A DNA stretch of 9,081 bases from Acidimicrobiaceae bacterium (GTDB taxonomy: Bacteria; Actinomycetota; Acidimicrobiia; Acidimicrobiales; UBA10347): the NCBI GenBank assembly GCA_003485885.1, contig DNHM01000109.1, forward strand, positions 1 to 9,081. Reading direction: 5' to 3'. The notes under the pieces are model-generated. The model saw nothing but the letters and a program-made list of their open reading frames with translations, had not been told where the DNA came from and ran no database searches. Below are positions 1 through 6,400 of this stretch, piece by piece. Position 1 is the first letter of the stretch, and each line of letters starts with the position of its first letter. The translations under genes were made by a program, and so were the position numbers.

Positions 1-2
1 CC

Positions 3-1769
3 AACGATGACGGGCCGGGCACGTTTGGAGCCACCGGCGTCTCCTACGAAGTCGGCGACGGCCTACGCCTTGTCGACAACGTCAGTTTCGAGCTGCCCGA
101 GCGATCGCTCATGGCAATCGTCGGGCCATCCGGTGCCGGTAAGTCAAGCTTGCTCGGCGTACTGAGCGCCTTGCGAGACCCCGCGGCTGGCCAAGTGCTC
201 TATCAGGGTCGTGACCTGCATGTCGACGGTGAGGAACTCACCCGCCGCATTGGTTTCGTCCCCCAAGCAGATCTGCTTCACGACGGCCTGACCGTCCGAG
301 CATCACTTCGTTACACCGAGCAACTCCGCCTGTCGCCCGATACGACCGACACCGAACAAGACCAGCGCATCGACGAAGTCCTGGCCCAACTCGGCATGAG
401 TCAACGAGCCGAATCCCGTATCGACCGCCTCTCGGGTGGGGAACGCAAACGGGTCAACGTCGCCACCGAACTACTCACTGAGCCGTCACTTCTGCTGCTT
501 GACGAACCAGCGTCTGGGCTCGATGCTGGGCTCGAACGAACGCTCATGCGCCTCTTGCGCAGCCTCGCAGATGCTGGCCGCACCATCATCGTGGTCACCC
601 ACTCACTCGACAGTCTTGATCTCTGCGACAGGCTTCTCGTGCTTGCACCGGGCGGTGTGCCTGCCTACATCGGCCACCCAGCAGGCGTCGCGGATCGTTT
701 TGGCCACAACGACCTCGTCGATACCTTCACCGACCTCGCCACCATCGATACTGATTGGCGTGACCCTCGCATCCCGATAGCTGAGCCTGCTTCTGACCGG
801 CCAGGACCACAGGCTGCCACTACTCCAGCTCCAAAAGCAGGACGAGGCCAGAGACGCGCCGTCCGAGAATGGTTCGCACAAGTGGGTGCGCTCAGTCATC
901 GATTCGTATCGGTTCTCGCGTCGGACAAACGCAACCTGATGTTATTGCTCGCACAGGCCCCGATCCTGGGCGTCCTCATGCTGATCGCTATGCCCACGAG
1001 CGAACTTTCGGTGCCGGCGCCCACGCAGATTCGCTTCGTTTCCACCGCTGGCCTGGTGCTGTTCGTCGTTCTGTTGGGGTCGACTTGGCTTGGTGCCAAT
1101 AACGCGATCCGAGAGATCGCGAACGAACGGGCGTTGTTTCTTCGCGAGCGAGCTGCGGGTTTGTCGTCTACCGCCTATGTCGCGTCGAAGGCGCTGGTGC
1201 TTGGTGTCTTCACTGCAGTTCAGTCTGCGGTCCTGCTCGTCATCGCAATCGCCGCCCAAGACGGTCCCGTCGATGCGGTTGTGCTCGGCAATGCCCATAG
1301 TGAGCTGATCGCGGTCGTTGCGCTTGCTGGCGTAGCGTCGATGGCTCTGTCGTTATTGATCTCGGCGATCGTTGGCACACCAGATCGGGCAACCACGCTG
1401 CTTCCGATCGTGCTCATCTTGCAGTTCGTGCTATCGGCTGGCGGGGTGTTGCCAGAGATCGTTGACAAACCCATACTTCGCGAAGTCGCCAACCTGTCGA
1501 GTTCTCAATGGGGCTTCGCTGGTTCCGCGAGTACGGCAGACCTCAACCAGCTCCAGGCATTCACTGACCAACTTCGCGAACTGCGAGAAGTCGACGCCGC
1601 GGATCCGGGGCCAGCACTAGAAGCGCTCGCCGAACCGTTCGACCCACCAGCCCGTTGGGCTCACACTCCGTCAGCCTGGTTCACGTCAATCGGTGCTCTG
1701 ATCGTTCTGACGCTCGCACCGCTCGGAGCGTCGGTCATCGTGCTGCGCCGCAAGGAACCACTCCCATGA
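3..1769 (+). CDS. ABCG-type ABC transporter, ATP-binding domain fused to ABC-2 membrane domain (5' end outside window)
   Basis: This is an ATP-driven membrane transporter half with the nucleotide-binding domain first and the membrane domain second, the ABCG order. The first in-window Met codon is at 111, but the frame is open to position 3 and the 36 residues before it are typical ABC start sequence (FGATGVSYEV...LVDNVSFEL), so the gene begins upstream. Counting from the Met at 111: Walker A GPSGAGKS at 5-12, Q-loop FVPQ at 49-52, signature LSGGERKR at 107-114, Walker B LLLLDEP at 127-133, and H-loop VVTHS at 161-165. A linker rich in Pro and Ala (about 215-245) leads to a membrane domain with about six hydrophobic segments (near 275-294, 312-327, 362-382, 399-421, 429-446 and 531-547) and the ABCG-like stretch NERALFLRERAAG. 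Bacterial relatives often carry FHA domains in front (Rv1747 type); that part would lie outside the window. The substrate is unknown. The gene overlaps the following lipoprotein gene by four bases. Confidence 0.93.
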   Translation, partial: NDDGPGTFGATGVSYEVGDGLRLVDNVSFELPERSLMAIVGPSGAGKSSLLGVLSALRDPAAGQVLYQGRDLHVDGEELTRRIGFVPQADLLHDGLTVRASLRYTEQLRLSPDTTDTEQDQRIDEVLAQLGMSQRAESRIDRLSGGERKRVNVATELLTEPSLLLLDEPASGLDAGLERTLMRLLRSLADAGRTIIVVTHSLDSLDLCDRLLVLAPGGVPAYIGHPAGVADRFGHNDLVDTFTDLATIDTDWRDPRIPIAEPASDRPGPQAATTPAPKAGRGQRRAVREWFAQVGALSHRFVSVLASDKRNLMLLLAQAPILGVLMLIAMPTSELSVPAPTQIRFVSTAGLVLFVVLLGSTWLGANNAIREIANERALFLRERAAGLSSTAYVASKALVLGVFTAVQSAVLLVIAIAAQDGPVDAVVLGNAHSELIAVVALAGVASMALSLLISAIVGTPDRATTLLPIVLILQFVLSAGGVLPEIVDKPILREVANLSSSQWGFAGSASTADLNQLQAFTDQLRELREVDAADPGPALEALAEPFDPPARWAHTPSAWFTSIGALIVLTLAPLGASVIVLRRKEPLP

Positions 1770-2746
1770 GTCGGTTGGCGACGAGGTTGGGACTCAGCGT
1801 GATGGTGCTCGCGGCAGCGCTCACCGCCTGCGCAACCGACGAGATCACTCGTACACCGCCTGGGCTCGCGCCTGCCCAGGGCACGGCGCTCACCGCCGAG
1901 TGGGCGGAGATCGCTGCTGGGCTCAACGTTTCGATCACTGACACGACGGCCACTCCCTGTCATCGGGGCGAACCACGTTGCCTCGCCGCCGTCGTCACCG
2001 AAATGGAGGCCCGTCTTGAGGCCCGGCCGTGTGCGCACACCTCGCCCTTTGCGTTCACGTACCTTGAGATGACTCGTGGAGTGGCAAACGAAGTCGCATC
2101 GTTCGATGACGCAGCCCTGATCTCCGTCGTCGACGCCCGTTTCGCCCAGCAGTATTTCGACGCATTCGACAACTGGCAGCTGGGGCGGATCGAAGATGTG
2201 CCAGCGGCATGGCAGATGGCTTTCGCTACCGCCGACCGACAGCAATCCTCTGCGGCGCTAGATCTGATCTTGGGCATGAATGCCCACATCAGTCGCGACC
2301 TTGCCTACATCGTGGGCACCTTGGTAGCGAGTGACCCAAACCTGCGCGAGCAGCCCGACGACTACTTGCGGGTCAACGATGTGATCGCTGAGGTGAAGTC
2401 ACCCATGCTTGCCAACGCAGCTGATCGGTTCGACCCCAACTTGTTCCTGCTCGATACCGATCTAACGGCGCAGGGAGCTCCTGATCCAGTCACACTCATC
2501 GCTGACTGGCGAACGTTCTCATTCGATCTCGGTCGCCGGCTCGCGCTTGCGGAAACATCTGCGCAGACCCACGCCGTGATCGCAGAGATCGAACGTACTT
2601 CAACCGCAGCTGCTGCGGTGCTCATCGCTGCAGAAGGCGCAGAGGGCACGGCGGAACTTGCCGGAGCGGTTGCAGGGCTACCTCAAGGTGACGCGTTGTT
2701 CCTGGATGCAGCGGGCCGACGGAACTTCTGCGAGCGGGCTCGTTAG
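1766..2746 (+). CDS. Predicted lipoprotein, DUF5995-like
   Basis: This encodes a secreted, lipid-anchored protein of 326 residues with no known activity. The start at 1766 is chosen because ATGA overlaps the stop of the ABC transporter and gives a clean signal peptide: Arg at residues 3 and 7, a hydrophobic run, then lipobox LTAC with Cys22. The longer open frame from 1655 adds 37 residues that lie wholly inside the transporter gene and would bury the signal peptide. The mature part is mainly predicted helical. It has Cys residues in PCHRGEPRC, RPCAH and NFCERAR that could form disulfides outside the membrane. The central motif GMNAHISRDLAY, followed by DYLRVNDVI, resembles from memory the core of the actinobacterial DUF5995 family; this was not checked by search. 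Coupling to the transporter suggests that the two work together at the membrane, for example as an accessory subunit, but that is inference. Confidence 0.85.
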   Translation: MSRLATRLGLSVMVLAAALTACATDEITRTPPGLAPAQGTALTAEWAEIAAGLNVSITDTTATPCHRGEPRCLAAVVTEMEARLEARPCAHTSPFAFTYLEMTRGVANEVASFDDAALISVVDARFAQQYFDAFDNWQLGRIEDVPAAWQMAFATADRQQSSAALDLILGMNAHISRDLAYIVGTLVASDPNLREQPDDYLRVNDVIAEVKSPMLANAADRFDPNLFLLDTDLTAQGAPDPVTLIADWRTFSFDLGRRLALAETSAQTHAVIAEIERTSTAAAAVLIAAEGAEGTAELAGAVAGLPQGDALFLDAAGRRNFCERAR

Positions 2747-2775
2747 CGCTCGACTCTCAGGCGCAACCAACTTGC

Positions 2776-2809
2776 CACTGGCTGCACGAATCAGCAGCTA
2801 CGGCCAGTG
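2776..2809 (+). terminator. Inverted repeat, possible terminator after the lipoprotein gene
   Basis: CACTGGC at 2776-2782 is matched by GCCAGTG at 2803-2809, and GCTGC at 2781-2785 can pair with GCAGC at 2794-2798 around an 8-base loop. The hairpin starts 29 bases after the lipoprotein stop and ends about 90 bases before the riboswitch, where a terminator separating the two units would be expected. Only a weak T-rich stretch follows (TTCGTCT), so it is not a classic intrinsic terminator. It may only protect an RNA end or have no role. Confidence 0.4.
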
Positions 2810-2900
2810 TTCGTCTGACTCAACGGCGTGTGATGCCGAGACAACCTCAAGACAGACTCACGATCAGTTGACCGCAACGGGAGCGTTTGAAGGCAACACG

Positions 2901-3008
2901 CGTAGACTCAGCAGGCATTGCTTCGGAAGTCCGGTGAAAGTCCGGCACTGTCCCGCAACGGTAAAGCCTTGAACACAAGGACGAGTCCGGTCGGAAGCCT
3001 GCGCTACG
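2901..3008 (+). promoter_or_regulatory. Cobalamin riboswitch aptamer
   Basis: This RNA leader element binds cobalamin and controls the B12 genes that follow. The conserved core is clear: GGAA at 2925-2928, GGTGAAAGTCC at 2933-2943, CCCGCAACGGTAA at 2952-2964, then AGTCCGG at 2984-2990 and the 3' box GGAAGCCTGC ending at 3002. The helix framework is also visible. CGTAG (2901-2905) pairs with CTACG (3004-3008), and GCAGGC (2911-2916) with GCCTGC (2997-3002). A side hairpin forms from CCTTG (2967-2971) and CAAGG (2976-2980) with loop AACA. The element lies just before a btuF-like gene, the usual place for this riboswitch class. I could not assign a convincing -35/-10 promoter upstream. The exact 5' boundary is uncertain and may reach some 15 bases further upstream. 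Confidence 0.95.
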
Positions 3009-3081
3009 AGAACCACTAACCCCTCGAGGAAGGGCTGGTTCGGGACCAGGTTCTCTCCTGCCCGACCAGCAGGAGAACCCT
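3008..3081 (+). promoter_or_regulatory. Riboswitch expression platform with competing hairpins over the btuF ribosome binding site
   Basis: The segment GGTTCTC (3049-3055) can pair with either of two identical copies of GAGAACC, at 3008-3014 or 3073-3079. The second copy overlaps the ribosome binding site AGGAG (3071-3075), which lies 6 bases before the ATG at 3082. The downstream hairpin gains three more pairs (CTG 3058-3060 with CAG 3070-3072) across a 2-base bulge and a 9-base loop, and would hide the ribosome binding site. If the upstream pairing forms instead, the site is free. A third hairpin, GAACCA (3010-3015) with TGGTTC (3036-3041) plus CCCT/AGGG inside it, can coexist with the downstream hairpin but not with the upstream one. 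No T-run follows, so control at translation initiation is more likely than termination. The pairings are read directly; the switching model is inferred. Confidence 0.75.
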
Positions 3082-3951
3082 ATGAAGTCCCGATTGTTCG
3101 TGTGCATGCTTGCACTATTTGCGGTTGTCGCCGCCAGCTGTGGCAGCGACGATCCCGTTGTCGAGGCGTCCGACGTGCCTCAGCGCATCGTGTCGTTGAA
3201 TCCAACAGCGACCGAGATGTTGTTCGCTATCGGCGCAGGTGACCAGGTCGTCGCCGTGGACCAGTTCTCCTACTACCCCGCGGAAGCACCTGTCACCGAC
3301 TTGTCCGGCTTCGACCCAAACATCGAAGCAATCGCCGGTTTCGAGCCCGACCTCGTTGTCACCGACTTCACCCTCGAAGGGCTCGAAGTGATTGGCATCT
3401 CGAACCACGCGGTGCCAGCAGCGACCAATCTCGATGAGATCTACGCCCAAATCGAACAACTCGGCGCTATCACCGGCCATGTCGGCGAAGCGGCCGAACT
3501 TGTGCTCCAGATGCAGACCGCTATCGACGCGGTGCTTGTTTCACTTCCTGCTCGCGAGACACCGCTCACGTATTACCACGAACTCGATAACACACTGTTC
3601 AGCGTGACCTCGTCAACCTTCATCGGGTACGTGTACGACTTGTTTGGGCTCGTCAACATTGCTGACCCAGCAGACGCCGACGGAAGTGCCTATGGCTACC
3701 CCCAACTGAACGAAGAGTTCATCATCACCGCGAATCCCGACATCGTCTTCCTGGCCGACACCATCTGCTGCGGACAAACCGCCGAGACTGCTGCTGCCCG
3801 ACCCGGCTGGGATCAACTCAGCGCGGTACAGAACGGCAATGTTGTCGAGCTCAACGATGACATCGTGAGCCGCTGGGGACCTCGCATCGTTGATTTCATC
3901 GAGGCTGTCGGCATCGCCGTAAACGAACTCGAAACGGCACCTGCTAATTAG
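3082..3951 (+). CDS. btuF: BtuF-like vitamin B12 ABC transporter substrate-binding lipoprotein
   Basis: This is a 289-residue extracytoplasmic binding protein that captures cobalamin or another corrinoid and delivers it to the permease. It starts with a short signal peptide and lipobox AASC with Cys20, so it should be anchored to the outer face of the membrane. The fold is that of the BtuF/FhuD class (Peripla_BP_2). The N-lobe begins with RIVSLNPTATEMLFAIGAG at 35-53 and includes FEPDLVVTDF at 87-96. A linker helix lies around 126-155, and the C-lobe covers about 160-280, with ANPDIVFLAD (217-226), RPGWDQLSAVQNG (240-252) and SRWGPR (263-268). A good AGGAG ribosome binding site lies 6 bases before the ATG. 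Sequence alone would not separate B12 from haem or siderophore binders. The cobalamin riboswitch in front and cobO/cobU behind make B12 the likely ligand. A vicinal Cys pair at 229-230 is notable. Confidence 0.9.
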   Translation: MKSRLFVCMLALFAVVAASCGSDDPVVEASDVPQRIVSLNPTATEMLFAIGAGDQVVAVDQFSYYPAEAPVTDLSGFDPNIEAIAGFEPDLVVTDFTLEGLEVIGISNHAVPAATNLDEIYAQIEQLGAITGHVGEAAELVLQMQTAIDAVLVSLPARETPLTYYHELDNTLFSVTSSTFIGYVYDLFGLVNIADPADADGSAYGYPQLNEEFIITANPDIVFLADTICCGQTAETAAARPGWDQLSAVQNGNVVELNDDIVSRWGPRIVDFIEAVGIAVNELETAPAN

Positions 3952-3984
3952 CGCCAGGCCAGCTGACACCCGATTGGTATACCG

Positions 3985-5022
3985 ATGAACGCGACCCCTA
4001 CGACTGCCAGACCACTCTGGCTCGCCGCGGGGGTCGCGTTCGTCATTGGTGCGGCATCACTGGCGTTGTTGGTTGGTCCGACGTCGATCCCTGTCGGCGG
4101 CACACTTCTCGAGACGCTCGACCGGCTAACCCCGTTCACTATCGACTCTGGGCTTAGCGAAACCCAACAAGCGATCGTGTGGAATCTGCGGTTGCCACGG
4201 GTCGTACTTGGCCTGCTGGTCGGCGCCTCGCTCGCGACCGCTGGCGGTACGTACCAAGGCGTTTTTCGTAACCCGCTGGCAGATCCATACCTGCTCGGCA
4301 TCGCTGCGGGTGGCGGTCTCGGCGCAACTCTCGCCTTCGTCAACGACTTTGGCGATGGCAACGGAGCGTTCGACGGGGTACAGATCGCAGCCTTCATCGG
4401 CGCGTTGTCAGCCGTCGCCCTCACCTGGCTCGTGGGTGTCGCCGGAGACCGGACCCACGGGACCACCACACTGATCCTGACCGGTGTCGCTGTGGCCAGC
4501 TTCTTCACCGCACTCCAGACATATCTTCAGCAGCGAAACACCGAGAACATTCGCGAGATCTACACCTGGCTCCTCGGTGGCCTCACCACCAGCGGCTGGA
4601 GCGAGGTCATGCAACTTCTACCGGTCGCCGTCGTGCTGCTGGCCGTGCTGGCCATGTCTGGCCGGACGCTCGACATCATGGCCGTGGGCGACGAGGAAGC
4701 CAAGCTGCTTGGTTTGGCCGTGCCCCAGGTCCGCGTCGGTCTGCTGGTGGCCGCATCACTTCTCACCGCCGCAGCGGTCGCAGTAAGCGGGCTTATTGCC
4801 TTCGTGGGCCTGATTGTGCCCCATGCCGTTCGACTGATGTTCGGGGCGAGCTTCCGGGTCATCGTGCCGTTGTCCATCTTCGCAGGCGCAGGGTTTCTCG
4901 TTCTCTGTGACCTGGCAGCTCGCACCATTCTGAGCCCTGCTGAAATCCCCATTGGTGTGGTCACTGCGTTCTTTGGTGCTCCATTCTTCGTCTTCATCCT
5001 GCGTTCGGTCGGTTCACGATGA
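3985..5022 (+). CDS. btuC: BtuC-like vitamin B12 ABC transporter permease (FecCD family)
   Basis: This 345-residue polytopic membrane protein forms the translocation channel as a dimer. It belongs to the FecCD/BtuC family, with about ten hydrophobic segments. The N-terminal segment is at about 11-31. The motif LRLPRVVLGLLVGASLA begins near 68, followed by the family hallmark RNPLADP (95-101) and LGIAAGGGLG. The cytoplasmic coupling region around 237-250 (EEAKLLGLAVPQVR) is the surface expected to touch the ATPase, and GLIAFVGLIVPHAVR (269-283) and IPIGVVTAFFGAPFFVFILR (321-340) close the protein. Length is normal for the family. The start at 3985 lies 33 bases after btuF and has no clear ribosome binding site, so translation may depend on ribosomes arriving from btuF. 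Its stop overlaps the btuD start (ATGA). The substrate is inferred from the operon and riboswitch. Confidence 0.92.
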   Translation: MNATPTTARPLWLAAGVAFVIGAASLALLVGPTSIPVGGTLLETLDRLTPFTIDSGLSETQQAIVWNLRLPRVVLGLLVGASLATAGGTYQGVFRNPLADPYLLGIAAGGGLGATLAFVNDFGDGNGAFDGVQIAAFIGALSAVALTWLVGVAGDRTHGTTTLILTGVAVASFFTALQTYLQQRNTENIREIYTWLLGGLTTSGWSEVMQLLPVAVVLLAVLAMSGRTLDIMAVGDEEAKLLGLAVPQVRVGLLVAASLLTAAAVAVSGLIAFVGLIVPHAVRLMFGASFRVIVPLSIFAGAGFLVLCDLAARTILSPAEIPIGVVTAFFGAPFFVFILRSVGSR

Positions 5023-5816
5023 CCGCCGCTATCAGGGCAGAACAGCTCGCTGTCACCATCGATAAGGCGACCTTGTTGCACCCCACCGACCTCTCGGTCG
5101 AGCCGGGATCATGGTTGTCAATCATTGGACCGAACGGTGCCGGCAAGTCGACGTTGCTGCGAGCGCTCGTCGGGGCCGCTCGCAGTAAGGGCACCGTCAC
5201 GGTCAACGGGGTGGACATGGCATCGATGAAACGCACCGAGCGGGCGCGCACGCTTGCCTGGGTGCCACAAGTACCCATCATTCCGACCGGCTTCCGGGTA
5301 ATCGACTACGTCTTGCTCGGACGTACGCCACACCGTCATCCGCTCGCCGCCGAACGCCCTGAAGATCTCGCCGTAGTCCAAGACGTTCTGATCGATCTTG
5401 ATCTTGGCGACTTTGCAGATCGCGAGGTCGCATCACTGTCCGGCGGTGAACGGCAGCGGGTCATCATCGCACGAGCGCTGGCCCAGCAAGCGCCGATCCT
5501 GCTGCTGGATGAACCGACCACGGCACTCGACCTCGGTCATCAACAAGAAGTGTTGCTGTTGCTTGACCGGCTGCGCAACCATGGACAGACAATCATCTCG
5601 ACCATGCACGACCTGTCGCTCGCAGGCCACTTCGCCGACCGGCTTGTCTTGCTTGCCGCAGGGCGAGTCGTGGCCGACGGTTCTGCCGCCGATGTGTTGA
5701 CCGAGCAGAATATGGCTGAGTATTACAACGCTGACGTGACTGTTACCCATAACAATGGCACCGTCACCGTCATGCCTCGCATCGCCCCCCGTATCCCCCG
5801 AACCAATCCCTCGTGA
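5019..5816 (+). CDS. btuD: BtuD-like vitamin B12 ABC transporter ATP-binding protein
   Basis: This cytoplasmic ATPase of 265 residues powers corrinoid import with the BtuC-like permease. All ABC motifs are intact: Walker A GPNGAGKST (37-45), Q-loop VPQ with Gln84, signature LSGGERQ (140-146), Walker B LLLDEP (161-166) with D-loop TALD, and H-loop His197 in STMHD. The stretch VIDYVLLGRTPHR (95-106) is typical of the FecE/BtuD/HemV class of importer ATPases. The start codon overlaps the btuC stop, so the two are probably translationally coupled. No separate ribosome binding site is visible. The C-terminal tail (about 242-265, with three Pro-Arg steps) looks unstructured. Sequence places it in the iron-siderophore/B12/haem ATPase group; B12 is chosen by context. 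Confidence 0.92.
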   Translation: MTAAIRAEQLAVTIDKATLLHPTDLSVEPGSWLSIIGPNGAGKSTLLRALVGAARSKGTVTVNGVDMASMKRTERARTLAWVPQVPIIPTGFRVIDYVLLGRTPHRHPLAAERPEDLAVVQDVLIDLDLGDFADREVASLSGGERQRVIIARALAQQAPILLLDEPTTALDLGHQQEVLLLLDRLRNHGQTIISTMHDLSLAGHFADRLVLLAAGRVVADGSAADVLTEQNMAEYYNADVTVTHNNGTVTVMPRIAPRIPRTNPS

Positions 5817-5822
5817 ACCTCC

Positions 5823-5827
5823 AGGAG
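5823..5827 (+). promoter_or_regulatory. Ribosome binding site of cobO
   Basis: AGGAG lies 6 bases before the ATG at 5834. It fixes that start, and it shows that the adenosyltransferase can recruit ribosomes independently, unlike btuC, btuD and cobU in the same operon. Confidence 0.8.
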
Positions 5828-5833
5828 TAACCC

Positions 5834-6400
5834 ATGGCTACCGAACCAATCGAAGAGAACCCCGCCGCCGACAAGTCCGGCTTCGCCAAGTCTGTCGTGG
5901 TCGTCAACACTGGCGACGGCAAAGGCAAGTCCACCTCGGCGTTTGGTGTCATGATCCGCGGAGTCGCACGCGGCTGGAATGTCGCCGTGCTGCAGTTCAT
6001 CAAGTCGGGCGAGTGGAACGTTGGCGAGGAGAAGATCGGTGAACAGCTCGGTGTCGAGTGGTTCAACGAGGGCGAAGGTTTCACCTGGGATTCCGACAAC
6101 ATCGACCACGACAAGGCACTCGCTCAGAGGGGTTGGGATCGCGCCGCAGCACTCATCGCCGCGGGTGAACATGAGCTGATCATTCTGGATGAACTCACCT
6201 ATCTGATCAACTGGGGGTGGATCGAAGCCGAACCCGTGTACGAAGCCATTCGTTCGCGACCCGAGAAAGTCAATCTGGTCATAACCGGCCGCGACGCTCC
6301 CCAGGGGCTCCTCGACGTTGCCGACACCGTGAGCGAAGTCCGCAAGATCAAACACGCCTTCGACAGTGGCATCCTGGCCAAGAAGGGCATCGACTACTGA
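5834..6400 (+). CDS. cobO: Cob(I)yrinic acid a,c-diamide / corrinoid adenosyltransferase (CobO/BtuR/CobA family)
   Basis: This 188-residue cytoplasmic enzyme transfers the 5'-deoxyadenosyl group from ATP to reduced cob(I)alamin or cob(I)inamide, making the active upper ligand. The P-loop variant typical of the family, NTGDGKGKSTSAFG, sits at 25-38. It is followed by AVLQFIKSGEW (51-61), EGFTWDS (81-87), the acidic motif ILDELTYLINWGW (117-129), a TGRDAP motif (151-156) and the family-typical C-terminus with KIKHAFDSGILAKKGIDY. Length and motif order match the CobA/BtuR/CobO family rather than PduO or EutT. The gene starts 17 bases after btuD with its own ribosome binding site, and its TGA stop shares one base with the cobU start. 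In a salvage operon it would adenosylate imported corrinoids before nucleotide-loop assembly. Confidence 0.95.
   Translation: MATEPIEENPAADKSGFAKSVVVVNTGDGKGKSTSAFGVMIRGVARGWNVAVLQFIKSGEWNVGEEKIGEQLGVEWFNEGEGFTWDSDNIDHDKALAQRGWDRAAALIAAGEHELIILDELTYLINWGWIEAEPVYEAIRSRPEKVNLVITGRDAPQGLLDVADTVSEVRKIKHAFDSGILAKKGIDY

Noticed and set aside
1655..1765. Upstream extension of the lipoprotein frame to an ATG at 1655
   Set aside because: It lies inside the transporter gene and would bury the signal peptide. The ATGA start at 1766 gives a clean lipobox at the expected distance.
2868..2896. TTGACC at 2868-2873 as a -35 box for the B12 operon
   Set aside because: It resembles a -35 element, but the sequence at the right spacing (AGGCAA at 2891-2896) is a very poor -10. 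Not strong enough to report as a promoter.
3948..4508. Minus-strand open frame (186 codons) opposite btuC
   Set aside because: Low-complexity translation rich in Ser, Pro, Ala and Arg, antisense to a clear FecCD permease. It is a shadow.
6217..6399. Upstream extension of the cobU frame to 6217
   Set aside because: The added 61 residues overlap cobO and have no match to the CobU family, whose members are about 180 residues long.
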